A program made the translations under genes and the position numbers. Below are positions 22,736-33,395 of a stretch of DNA of 64,000 nucleotides, in pieces. The stretch's first letter is position 1. Each line of letters begins with the position of its first letter. The notes under the pieces are model-generated. The model was not told the origin of the DNA. It saw nothing but the letters and a program-made list of their open reading frames with translations, and did not search any database. The DNA is from Diphasiastrum complanatum (taxonomy: Eukaryota; Streptophyta; Lycopodiopsida; Lycopodiales; Lycopodiaceae): positions 24,422,853 through 24,486,852 of the forward strand of contig CM055103.1 of assembly GCA_029204225.1 (NCBI GenBank), given 5' to 3'.

Positions 22736-23227
22736 GAGGGTTTGTTCCTTCTTGTCTCTTCCTGCAGCAGCATCGTAATGACTCTTGATAGAGTTAGCTT
22801 TGGGTGTGTGGTGATCATCATCACCCAGTTATCATACGATAGTGGCAAGCTTGAAAGCAATGTCATTACTGCGTCTTGATCGTCTATGATAGATCCGACA
22901 ACGGCCATTTGCTGTAGCAGGTTCTTGAACTGGTTGATGTGAATCACCATTTGTCATCTTGAGGGAGAAGAATTTTCTCTTGAGATGTAGCTTGGAAGCT
23001 ACGTTGCGCACTTCGTACAGGGTGCTCAAGATGTCCCATACTTCCTTGGAGGTCTGAGCTTTAGACACGTGGCCGATTTGTGTGTCTGAGATGTTGAGGA
23101 TGATCAACGCGAAGGCCTTCTCATCCTTTAGCTTCCATTGGGAAATTGCAGCGTCGTCTGCTTCGGGTCTTGCCTTTGCACTTGTGACAACATCATACAA
23201 CTCCTTAGCCATTAGCACAGTTTTCAT
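22736..23227 (-). CDS. Copia-A gag (UBN2-type), truncated
   Basis: Begins MKTVLMAKELYDVV and includes ALIILNISDTQIGHVSKAQT, SKEVWDILSTLYEVRNVAS and KLHLKRKFFSLKMTNGDSH, typical copia gag. It continues in another frame as VVGSIIDDQDAVMTLLSSLP and ends near QEETRRNKPSSSS. One frame shift lies near 22900. The zinc knuckle, protease and integrase have been deleted. Confidence 0.85.
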
Positions 23228-23441
23228 CTTAAATTTTCACAAATAGTAGTTTGGTCCATCAAGCTTGGCACGATGGGACTGGCTTTCCCTTGGGAATCCA
23301 TGTGGAAGTTAGTCTAAGTGATAGTGATACTATCAGTGACTTAAGAGTGAAAATTTAATGCAATTTACAGAACAAGAAGATGATTATTCTATTGGGTGAT
23401 AGAACCAGGTTATGTGGGAAGCTTATCAAGCTATAACGATA

Positions 23442-23453
23442 GCTCTGATACCA
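23442..23453 (-). other. Copia-A primer binding site
   Basis: The minus strand reads TGGTATCAGAGC immediately after the LTR end (...CCCGACA). This is the usual plant copia match to the initiator methionine tRNA 3' end, and it fixes element orientation and LTR boundary. Confidence 0.9.
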
Positions 23454-24397
23454 TGTCGGGGAAATGTGTGTGAATGGATGGATGGGTCGAACAATCGGAT
23501 CGGGACGATCCTACTATCGCATGAAAGTGGTGGTTGGCTGATTCCCTCGGTGCGTGCACCACTACAACAGTAGGCAAGCACAAAACATAGCTTAATTGCA
23601 TTTATGCGGAAGCGAAAGAGCAGACAATTAGAACAAGCAGTAAGAGAGTCAGACAAAAAACGAAATAGCAAAACATACAATTCTGAAAAAGACTCTGAAC
23701 GCAAAACCAAGACATTAATTGATTCAGATTAATGTATAGAAATTCAAGTCAGATTGATGCTATGAGCACAAGACAATAGGGGTCGAAACCGCGTGCTCAA
23801 GAAGCTAACTCCGCTCTGTAAAAGTTATGAGCTTATTACTGACAATTGGTCTGAAAGAAAGAATCGATGCGTGAAAGCATCTACTGTGTCTGTCTCTGAT
23901 GACATAATACATGGCATATTCAGGGTATGTTATTGATTAGAATTACTATCTCTATATACAATTTACACTTGTGCAGATGTATGTACAAGAAGGTGTCGTG
24001 AAACCATTACGTCGTCTGGAGTAGATCGTGGCTGATGCTGTCATTCTCCAGTATGTTGCACAGTACAGGAAGTGGGCGTGAGAAGGCTTCGACTATTCGA
24101 AGTCGAGTGTGTCGCTACCGACAATCAATAAAGTCGGGATGTCCTTGAGGATAGTCAGTGGAGTCGACAAGTCGGGCTCCCCGATAAGTCGGCCAAGTCG
24201 GGCTTCCCCGATAAGTCGGCCAACTTCGACAAGTCGGGTAACTTCGACAAGTTGGACTGCCACTCTCTTGCCTGTCTTCGATAATAGAGTATTTCTGCAG
24301 ACTGTGCGACACTGCATGTAAAACTGCAGCAATATGAATGGAACTAGATTATCATGATTATCATGGGATTTAGGAGAGTAGAGGAATAAATCCAACA
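23454..24397 (-). mobile_element. Copia-A 5' LTR
   Basis: A 944-bp LTR. On the minus strand it starts TGTTGGATTTATTCC and ends CCCCGACA next to the primer binding site. It is the partner of 20580-21459, and the tail of a gypsy LTR follows at 24398. A related LTR lies at 40887-41632. Confidence 0.9.
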
Positions 24398-25162
24398 GTT
24401 TTTGCACTTGGCAGTTTTCGGTTAGTGTGGACATAACAGTGGGGTATCAAAGCCACCAAAAATTGTGTACAAGTTTGATCGATCCATCCTGGTGAATTGT
24501 AAGTTGAATTTTATTTTATTTCTAAAGGAATCATTGAGACCCTAAAATTACAAATTTTCTTCTCTCTTTTTTTAATAAAATGAAAAAGAAAGTAGAAGAA
24601 AAAAGAGAGAGAAGCCAAGCTAGCGTTGCCAGCAACTTGTTGCCCTTACTGGCAGCTTGGTGGGCTCCTGGCCAATCGTTGGCAGCCCGGAGAGATGTCA
24701 CACCAATAGCATGTAGCTACCACACACAAATTCGAGCACTCTTCAAGGGATCCCTTACATCCTCCAAGGATCCACCTTAATTTGGAATGAACTGTGACAC
24801 CTCAACAATGTAACTAGGCCACATCAGCGACTCCCCTATGAGTCACTGCTCTGTGGGAGGAGGTTAGCCTCTGTACCTCGTTCCTCTGTATGGTTTTTTT
24901 TTTTTTGATGGCAACTCCTTGAGCTTATAGGAATTTCTTGTTGTGGCCTCTGGTGGGTGGCAACTCTATAGGCTGCCATGTTGAACTTGCACGCTCCTAA
25001 AGAGAGATTGGTGTAGGTCGTGGTTGGGGACTTGGACACTTCTCTTTTTCTTCACTGGTTTTTACTAAGTTGAAGCTTCTATCAAGCTTACACTCATTAA
25101 GCTACTCTTGGGTGTTTGAAGCTTGTTTTGGGCGAATTTTTGTCATAAAACCTCCAAGTTTT

Positions 25163-25237
<75 letters not shown>

Positions 25238-25413
25238 CCCCCACGTGCGTGGTCATGGAGCCACCTATAGAAGGTGCACAAGCACCAACTTTCTTGGGCC
25301 CTCGAGAATAGTTGATATCAATATATATCAAAACAACAATGTTTCTCCTCCATGGAGAAGGGGCATTTGTCTAAGGATTGCCCAAAAAGGTGCAAGAAAT
25401 CAGGTGGCTAGGT
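24398..25413 (+). mobile_element. Remnant of gypsy element 1 (LTR end, PBS, leader, gag zinc knuckle)
   Basis: The segment at about 24408-24560 parallels 25780-25935: LTR tail (GTTAGTGTGG...ATAACA), a GGTATCAAAGCC primer-site-like sequence and a purine/T-rich leader. At 25337-25402 one frame reads MEKGHLSKDCPKRCKKSGG, the CCHC end of a gypsy gag. The DNA between is unrelated or rearranged and includes a CT microsatellite. The piece is heavily deleted and non-coding. Confidence 0.6.
25168..25234. repeat. (CT)n microsatellite
   Basis: About 66 bp of uninterrupted CT, followed by a C-run. Frames across it give meaningless Ser-Leu or Arg-Glu repeats. Confidence 0.95.
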
Positions 25414-25808
25414 TGTTAGGGACACAACCCCTTGGGTCCCACACCTAACTTGAAACCGGACATTGGAGTGGGCCTGTTGACTTGACTCGTGGACCACATG
25501 CATGCCTGTTGTTGGAATCAAGGATATGTGCTTGGCATCGAGGCTCCCACCTTGGAGGTATAGAAGGGAAGGGGATCTCATTTAGCATTCATTTTACCTA
25601 GGAATTGTTGGGCAGGAGAAGGCCGAAGGTAGTGGTGGCAGTATGAGACGTTATTAGGACTGGAAGCTAGATCCCTCTTGTTGTCTAGTCATGGGCTCAA
25701 GGCACAAAGGGTGGATTTGGATTGGATCCTACGGTGGGGTGGATCGTGAGCATTCGGTTTCTTGTGTTGATCGACACCTGGCAGTTTCCAATTAGTGTGG
25801 TTGTAACA
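25414..25808 (+). mobile_element. Gypsy element 2, 5' LTR
   Basis: Starts TGTTAGGGACAC and ends GTTGTAACA, about 395 bp. It is followed after two bases by TGGTATCAGAG (from 25811), the primer binding site. Its tail matches the gypsy-1 LTR tail at 24408-24436. No 3' partner LTR was found in the window. Confidence 0.7.
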
Positions 25809-25971
25809 ACTGGTATCAGAGTTGCCGAAAATCTTGTACGGTTTTGATCGACCCGTCTCGGTGAGCTGTAAGTTGAATTGCATATAAATATCAATGTTTT
25901 TTTTACAAGAATCGTTGAAACCCTGAATTTAGGATTACAGAATTTTTTTTTTCTCTTTTTTTGATGAAGCC

Positions 25972-26245
25972 ATGAATTCTATGGCTTCTATGGATGCTGA
26001 AGCCCTTTCAATAATGTACAACAACAAATTTCTAATATGTAAGCAAAGCATAATAGGGAGCATTAAGAGTGGAGGGATTTGGCATAAGCCAAGCAAGCTT
26101 TGCACCTTCCTCTCTTCATGCCTGACCTTTTTTTGGGCAACAAGGACAAAACCCCCTATGTATATACCTGCGAGGAAAAGCGTTTACATGGTGGAAAGAT
26201 CTTCGAGGGGGAAGCTTGAAGTCTCCAAGACTTGGGAGGAGTTTT
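25972..26245 (+). pseudogene. Gypsy element 2, gag 5' part, interrupted by Copia-B
   Basis: The open frame ends ...SKTWEEF and is then interrupted by the TGTTGG start of a copia LTR. RKSVYMVERSSRGKLEVSKT corresponds in position to the WW...TW..F segment of the complete gypsy gag on the minus strand near 46.8 kb. N-terminal homology is poor because of frame damage. Confidence 0.6.
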
Positions 26246-26807
26246 TGTTGGAGATGGTGAACTCATGCAACCATTCTCTTGCATTCCCCGAAGGGGCCAA
26301 CATATTGGCAGTCACCGACACCGAATTTGTTGCCAAACCAAGAATTGAAGGCAAACTATCGGGACCATAGCACGTTGGGCAAATCGAACTATTGGCCTAC
26401 TGCCCATTGGGCGTGAAGCTTTCAAGCTTTCACACGCAGCCATAAAAGTAACGTTACCAGAGGGATGGTTAACTAGAAGTTTAGCATAAACCTCTCTTGT
26501 AATGATTAGTTAATCTATCTTGTAATCTCACAACATGAGACATAAGTATAGGTTAGAAATAAGAATAGGATGATGCAATGAAAGGATTGTAATAGGAGTG
26601 TCAGGCCGCCAACGAGCTAGACATTGCCGACTCACTCAGAAACAAAACAAAAATACAAAATACATTCTGTTCTTCCAATTGTGTTTGTTGCGTTACGTCT
26701 GTTATTGTCTGATTGATTGCTACAATGTCTGTGATTGATAGTTGTGTATCTAGGTCCTGCAATTAAATGCATAGTGTAGCGCACTTTTGCCAAGAATAGG
26801 CGTGACA
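26246..26807 (+). mobile_element. Copia-B 5' LTR
   Basis: A 562-bp LTR, TGTTGGAGATGG...GGCGTGACA, followed directly by TGGTATCAGAGC (primer binding site, 26808-26819). A partner copy starts at 29998. Its left neighbour is gypsy gag, ending GTTTT at 26241-26245. Confidence 0.92.
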
Positions 26808-26839
26808 TGGTATCAGAGCAGAGTCATTAGATATACATT

Positions 26840-27832
26840 ATGGCTACTACAATTCAGACTAGGATTGCAATCAATCTTGATGGCGCAAACTATCGCGTAT
26901 GGAAGTTCAAAATCAAAACTCTTTTCAAAGGCGAAGGGATATGGTCAGTGACTGATCTCACAGAAGAAGAGCCTCTAGAGGGAGACCCAAGCAGAGCTAA
27001 ATGGATAAGGAAGGATGAACGTGCAATGGCAATCATCGTGTCCTCCATAAATGAAGAAATCCTCATGCAGATTGAAGATTGCGAAGGCAGCCATGAAGCA
27101 TGGGAGAAACTAAAGCAGAAGTACGAAGTGAGGACAATTGCATCAGTAATGCACCTCCATAATCAGCTGCAAAGCCTGCGATGGGATGGCAACGATCTAA
27201 AATAGCATGTTGAGAAGATCAGAACGATCTTCGCCCAACTTTCGGCATCTGGACTGGAGCGCCAAATCCTAGCACCACAGCTGCTAATGTACTTCATGAA
27301 ATCTCTACCTTCATCCTATCAGCCTCTGAGAATGCTCATCTTGAGCTTACCAGAGATGACATTCAAAAGAGCAATCAACCTTGTTGCAGATGAAAGACTG
27401 ATGAGAGATGAAGGAGAAGCAAAGCATGACCAGGAGAAGGCCCTTTTCACAAAGGGAAAGAAAAAATACAAAAACAAGCCCAAGTTCAACAAAACTCAAA
27501 TGAAGTCTTCGACAAGAGGCAGCTACAACAAAGAAACCTCTCCCTGCGATCACTGTCACAAATCAGGACACAGTCGACAGATGTTGGTTCAACCCGACAA
27601 TACCTTGCACACACTGCAAGAAGAAAGGGCAGTCCATACGAATGCTGGCACAACCCAAAAGGGAAGCACAAAGCAGAAAAAAAATGTTGCAGAATCATCG
27701 AAGAATGCTAAGAAGAGCGACAATGCCTTCACCATTGTTGATGAGGGTCAACCAGCTACAAGGAGCACGACTACGATATTGTCATCAACTCTGGAGCTAC
27801 ATCGCATATTACCTGCAACAAAGACATCTTGA
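26840..27832 (+). pseudogene. Copia-B gag with internal stop
   Basis: Starts MATTIQTRIAINLDGANYRV and reads as UBN2-type gag (WEKLKQKYEVRTIASVMHLH). A TAG at 27203 interrupts it, and it resumes in frame as HVEKIRTIFAQLSASGLERQ. It ends with a lysine-rich tract and one zinc knuckle (CDHCHKSGH at about 27545). The partly open frame with a single early stop suggests moderate age. Confidence 0.85.
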
Positions 27833-28620
27833 TCAACTTCAAGACACTCGACAATGCAAGAACAATGATACTAGGTGATGGGACCAGACACGATGTCGAA
27901 GGCATCGGGACTCTACAACTACGTACACTGTCGGGACATGCAGAGCTTCAAGGAGCGCTCTACGTACCTACACTTAGGAGAGATCTACTCTCTGTGTCGA
28001 GGATAGTCGATCTTAGAATACGTGTCCTGTTTGATGGAACGTATGTCGAATAATCGAGCAAAAATCAGCTACTGGCTGTCGGGTCCAGACAAGGTAACCT
28101 ATATCAAGCTAAAATGATCAGTAGCTATGATAGCATATTAAGTGCATCTTAAAGTGAAAATCATCTTTGGCACAAAAGAATGTATCATCTAAATATGAGG
28201 AGTCTATACAACATGAGTAAGAAAGAGATTGTCACTGGTCTGAAGATAACAAGACCAGATTTTGACTTCTGTGAAGCCTGTCAGAAGGGCAAGCAACATC
28301 GAAGTCCATTTGTGCATGAAGGCAGACGAACCAAGGACATCCTTGAGCTTGTTCACTCAGATGTCTGGAAAATGAAAGTCGGCTCTCTCTCAGGATCTCG
28401 ATACTTCCTCACCTTCATTGACGATTACAGCAGGATGACTACAATCTATTACTTAAAGAAAATTTGATGCTTTCAAGAAGTTCGTGGCATTTGCAGAGAG
28501 ACACACCTCCAAGAAGTTGCAGACAATCAAGTCCGACAACAAAGGCGAGTATTCGAGCAAGGAGTTCTCAAGCTTCTGCCAGGACAGAGGAATCGAGCAT
28601 TAGTTTACACCAACCTATAC
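27770..28620 (+). pseudogene. Copia-B protease, pre-integrase zinc region and integrase fragment
   Basis: After gag the frames give a protease-like NSGATSHITCNKDILINFKT, then ARTMILGDGTRHDVEGIGTL and LYVPTLRRDLLSVSRIVDL. The integrase zinc region MYHLNMRSLYNMSKKEIVTG ... FCEACQKGKQHRSPF follows, then core motifs LVHSDVW, YFLTFIDDYSRM and (frame-shifted) TIKSDNKGEYSS. Several stops and shifts are present. The integrase 3' half and the RT start appear deleted between about 28620 and 28850. Confidence 0.8.
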
Positions 28621-28849
28621 ACCACAGTACAATGGTGTAGAAGAAAGAAGAAACATAACGCTTGTCGAAGGAGCAAGATGCATGATGGCACAAGCACCGT
28701 TGCTTCTAGGCCGAGGCAAATGCAGCTGCTGTACACCTGTAGAACAGATCGATAACGACAACGCTAGAAGACAAAACACGGTACGAGATATGGACGGGTG
28801 AAAAACCCGATTTGTCGTTTGTACGCAACATACATGCACGTACCAAAGG

Positions 28850-29790
28850 AGAAAAGAATTAAGAATGAAGAAATCTTCATGAAGCAGCCTGAAGGATACG
28901 AAGACCCAAACAATTGAGATTACGCCTGTCAGCTAAATCGATGTATCTACGGTCTCAAGCAGGCATTACGAACTTGGTACAAGAAGCTCGACAGTCTTCT
29001 GAAGTCTCTAGGCTTCACTCCTACACAACCAGATTGTAATGTCTATATAAAAAGAATAGAAAAGAAATTTGTTATTCTGACGATATTTGTAGATGATTCT
29101 TTGATGAAAGGCAATTGTCTGATGTTGATAAGTAGATATCTGCAATTTATGAAAACACGGATTTAGGAGAAGCGATGAGATGTCTTGGGCTGCAAATCAA
29201 AAGAGACCGAATAAGAGGTGTAATGAACCTGACTCAATCAGAATATGCAGAAAAAGTGTTGAAACAGTATCGAATGATCGACTGCAAAGAGAAGGCGACA
29301 CCAAGGATAGCCGGAGCCAGATTATCGAAGGAGGATTGCCCAAGAACAGAAGAAGAGATGCAGAAGATGGAGTAGATACCATATCAAAATCTGATCGGAA
29401 GTTTGATGTTTCTCACGACACAAGACTCGATCTATCCTTCTCTGTCTACTCATTGAGTCAGTTCTCTTCCAATCCTGGCATGCCACATTGGCTAATGGAA
29501 GAAGAGTACTGCAATATCTAAAAGACACCTAGAATTTTGGATAAAGTAGAAGATGAATTTATGCTGCAACACTACAACGATGCAAGCTGGGCGAGTTGTA
29601 TAGATGACAACAAGTCTGTAACAGGTGGATGTTCGATAGCATGCGGAGCAGCGATAAGTTGGACCTGCAAGAAGCAGACACTCGTGGCTCAATCCTCATG
29701 CGAAGCCGAGTATGTAGCACCATCCAAGGTGGCGAACGAGGTAATATGGTTGCAGATGATGCTGGAAGCAATCGGCATATAACAGAGAGA
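28850..29790 (+). pseudogene. Copia-B reverse transcriptase-RNase H remnant
   Basis: Broken frames give EIFMKQPEGYEDPNN, CIYGLKQALRTWYKKLDSLL and LTIFVDDSL (the RT box has FVDD). RNase H follows: HYNDASWASCIDDNKSVTGG and TLVAQSSCEAEYVAPSKVAN. Multiple stops make it non-functional. Confidence 0.85.
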
Positions 29791-29997
29791 TCCATGCATC
29801 ATGAAGATGGATGCTCAGAGTGCCATATACTTAGCCAAGGATCGTGTCTTCCATTCAAGAACCAATCACATACCTTTTGAAGTACCATCATATTCGAGAT
29901 CTGCTAACCAAGCCATTGGACAAACCACTGTTTACAAAGCATAGAAAATCATTGGGAATTGGATAACACGAGAAAGGATGTAACATTCAAGAGGGAG

Positions 29998-30180
29998 TGT
30001 TGGAGATGGTGAACTCATGCAACCATTCTCCTGCATTCCTCGAAGGGGCCAACATATCGGCAATCACCGACACCGAATTTGTCGGACCCCCAAACCAAGA
30101 GCTGAAGGCAGACTATCGGGGTCCATAGCTAGTTGGGCAAACCAAACTATCGGCCTACTCCCCATCGGGTGTGAAGCTGA
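29998..30180 (+). mobile_element. Copia-B 3' LTR, truncated
   Basis: Starts TGTTGGAGATGG after the purine tract AAGAGGGAG and follows the 5' LTR for about 180 bp. It then switches abruptly to gypsy gag-protease sequence. The remaining two thirds of the LTR are missing. Confidence 0.85.
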
Positions 30181-31155
30181 TTTGTCCTTTGTTGATAGTT
30201 TAGTTTGTGAGCATCACTTTTAATACAACGGTTTTTGACCCCCACAACCTAATTCGGATGAATGGGATTGTAGGTGGCCAAGTCGTGATAGTTTTATTTG
30301 ATGATGGTTCTACACACAATTTTATTAACTCTAAATTGTTGCAGAAGCTAAAGGTGGAAAAAAAGCAAGGTGACCATTGCTATGTGGTGAAGCTGGCCAC
30401 ATGAGTAGAAAGCCAAGTGTGGGACCGGATAGTTCCATGCTTGCCTTTGCAATTTCAAGCCTATAAGGATAAATTAGACTTTTGCATCACGAATTTGGAA
30501 AAAGTGGGTGTAATACATAGGAAGAGTGGTCTTATGTACATAGTGAGTCATTGAAGAAAAATTGTAGGACTCATAGTTTATCTTTCATGCACAATGGCTC
30601 TTTAATAGAACTAAATGGAAATATAGATATTTCTCCCTCATATTTCATTTTTGCTATAGAAACCTTTGAATTCATGAATGGTGTGGATTGTAATTCTTAT
30701 TATGTTGGTTAAAAGATTTTGTTTACCATGAAGAATGCCACCTACACAATTGTCACATGCAACTTGCATTATTGACTGATAATCTAAAGGAGGAAAACTC
30801 GTCGGAAGGTGAGGCCTTCAGAAAACTTAGACATGAGTTTAGTGACGTTTTCCCAGACCATCTACCAGAGGGTCTTCCTCCCTCTAGGAGTGTTGACCAT
30901 GGCATAGCACTTCTCCCTGGAAGCTCCCTCATATCCTTGTATCCGACCCAACGGGGTTGGCTCAACTGGTTAGCTTGGCATCCAAAGTTTCTTTGGTCCC
31001 AGGTTCGAGCCTCCCCTTGGAAACCAAGAAGCATATCCTTGTATCCTTACAAGATGAGCACCACGGAGGAAGGTGAAGTCTATGCAACTGCAACAGTATT
31101 CAAAGCTCTTTTTTGGCTATTTGTAGCAGTTCAAGAGCTCCACTCTAAATGCTAG
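30181..31155 (+). pseudogene. Gypsy element 2 gag end, protease and pol start
   Basis: Reads VFDPHNLIRMNGIVGGQVVI then VLFDDGSTHNFINSKLLQKL (retropepsin region), a close counterpart of the minus-strand gypsy at about 46.1 kb. Then LRHEFSDVFPDHLPEGLPPS and RSVDHGIALLPGSSLISLYP, the conserved stretch before RT. It contains stops and is cut off soon after 31100. A SINE interrupts it at 30945-31031. Confidence 0.8.
30930..31046 (+). mobile_element. tRNA-type SINE with 15-bp target site duplication
   Basis: An 87-bp insert (30945-31031) inside gypsy pol is flanked by perfect 15-bp repeats CATATCCTTGTATCC at 30930-30944 and 31032-31046. The insert has a polymerase III A-box-like TTGGCTCAACTGG near 30957 and a B-box GGTTCGAGCCT at 31002-31012, as in plant Au-like SINEs. 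Insert plus duplication is 102 bp, so the gypsy frame stays open. It lacks an obvious A- or T-tail. Confidence 0.85.
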
Positions 31156-33173
31156 CAAACAACCCAAGAAAATTCAATGGCACAGATTGAGGGGCTAAAA
31201 TCTCGGCCCCCTCCCCCAGGACGGGAATCTGATTCCAGTCAATTGGAATCCCAAAGATACAGAGAATTGGCAAGAAAACATGCCTATCAGTAGCACTCAG
31301 TTACAAATAGGCCATGACTTTTTAAGAGATCAAGATCTAGTCACATGCAGTCACAAAAATCAAGATCGGTTTACTTTGATTACAAGGGCAACTACAGTCT
31401 AATTTGATTAGCTCTAGAAGTGGTTCTCCCTTGATCTGCCTAATAAAATATGGAGATCATGCGAATGGATTTCGTAGCATATTTTTCCAGAACCATTAAG
31501 CAACTCAAATGGCTATAGATGTTGGTGAACTAGCTTATTCGTTTTCCAAGCTGTTTTCCAAAGGATGTTGATGGATCATTGTGATGTAGTAACTATCTAC
31601 TCAAACCTCATAATTCTCACACTGATTCTCTCATAGGAATGACTAGTTAGAGGACTAATTCTTTGCTGGTACTTTTTGAGACATATTCAAGAAAGTTTTT
31701 AAAGTAGGAACTTAGTGAATCCTTAAAGCATATGGACATACAAGGGTTCCTAGTTTGTGGAGACATGTTAAGAGCTAGCGTGGCTCAATAGCAAACTTGG
31801 CAGTGTGTTTTCCTTGTAGTGAGGTAGTTATGATATAGTCGATATGTCAATAATTGACATGCCATTTTTTGATGCCGATGTAGTAGAAATCGTAATCCTC
31901 TATTTCAGTTGGGATTTTTTGAAGCAGCTTAGGAATGTTTGCTGCTTTGTTTGCGTATTGGTACGCAGGACCCAGACGAGATGACTTCTGTATTGAAAGG
32001 GCATGTACCGGTGAAAGAAATGGCACAAGGTTTAGTTGCAGGTTGGTTTTTCTTATTTTTTTGTGAAAGACCTGAAGTGGCTCCAATCATTTTGTTCCAT
32101 ATAAAATTGTTTAGGGAATAAAGCTGTTATGGATTTTGGACACCTATTGGCATTATTTTGAGTCATTTTTTTTCATGTTAGTTGGCGAAGTTGTAATTCA
32201 TATAAAAGATGTATTTGTAGTTGGTATTATACTGCAGGATTGAACTGATTGTAACAATTTTAATCAAGAGCAATTTATAGTCATTAGAGACGTAATGTAG
32301 GAAGGTCTTTCTGCATATTTGATTCAAGTGAATGATCAGCCTACCTGCTTCCACACAGGGATTGGTGATTTTGTTAAGCTACATCGTCATCTGTTTCTCA
32401 ATCCTTGGGTACAAGGATGCTTGAGGGGGTAAAGAGTAACACCCTAGGTTAATTCACCTATTGGCATTTCGCAATTGATACATTAGTCTAAAGATGGCAT
32501 GTGAGTGTATATTTTATTAAACTGGCAAATATGAGTGTTGAGTGGGACTGACTACCAGGTGGCTTGAGGTGTCTAAGCAGTTAGCTGCTCAAACTGGGGG
32601 AAGGGACTAACTCATTAGTAATTATGCGCATGGTTACCATATGGACCATAGTAGGCCTCTGGCTGGGGAGGTTAAGTACAAAGGTTCCTAGGAAGGCCAA
32701 GTTGAGAGCATTCTTCTTTTGTATGGATTAGGTGCTGCTAGTCACCTGCACAAAGCTGTATAAGGAAGAACATATTTCATATCTTTACAAAAAAATCTTG
32801 AGCCCCCACCACTTTGAAATGAATTAACTTGTGCACTAAAAGTTTTATATTTTCCTCTGGTAGTAATTCAAATTCTATGGCAAAAATGGCACTGAAATAA
32901 GCATGATCCATACAAGTCGTGTTATGAATATTTTAGCTACCGTGTGTAGGCATATAAAGTAACAATTTTAAACCTTAGACATGCAACCAGTCCCTTCTAT
33001 AGCAGTACTGTTTACTCCACAATTTTTTATTTTCTATTGTATGGGTTTATTTCATATCTGTGCAACATTTGCTTTATTGTTTTTTTTTTGTGCAACACCT
33101 TTGCTTTCCATTGTTGCCGAGCGTCATGAGAGCTCGAAAATTGTATATCCAACACAATAGGGATGCAATCAGC
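31156..33173 (+). other. Intergenic or TE-derived stretch
   Basis: No gene is recognised. A frame near 32360-32440 reads LHRHLFLNPWVQGCLRG, which resembles the C-terminal end of gypsy pol just before a purine tract (GAGGGGG). The rest has no visible features apart from the possible exon at 31968-32040. Confidence 0.45.
31968..32040 (+). CDS. Possible orphan exon
   Basis: A short block between a good acceptor (TGGTACGCAG) and donor (TTGCAG|GTTGGT) encodes DPDEMTSVLKGHVPVKEMAQ then GLVA, which looks protein-like. Its phase does not match the last ATPase exon at 19556. I do not recognise the family. It may be a captured gene fragment or chance. Confidence 0.25.
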
Positions 33174-33395
33174 TTAGGAGATAGCTATATTCTTGCCTAA
33201 GTTTGTTAAATACCCTACCTTCAGGTCAGTTAAGACTTGGTTATTTAAAGGCACATTCAAAGGCATTTCCGATAAATCAATAGTTAGACTTTGAACAGCA
33301 TAATCCTTCGATAATGCTTTACAGCACTGATGAACAATATATTTTTTGGTCACAACTTTTTGAAGATAGGTCTGCTCATGTTTACATTTCACCAA
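33174..33395 (-). pseudogene. Gypsy pol fragment (minus strand)
   Basis: The frame includes YAVQSLTIDLSEMPLNVPLN, which aligns with HAVQSLNIDLSHLSLNVPVN in the gypsy at about 45.6 kb. It is an isolated piece of the spacer between protease and RT. Confidence 0.65.

Noticed and set aside
30945-31031. A tRNA gene suggested by A- and B-boxes
   Set aside because: No cloverleaf or anticodon arm is evident, and the perfect 15-bp flanking duplication marks a SINE insertion.
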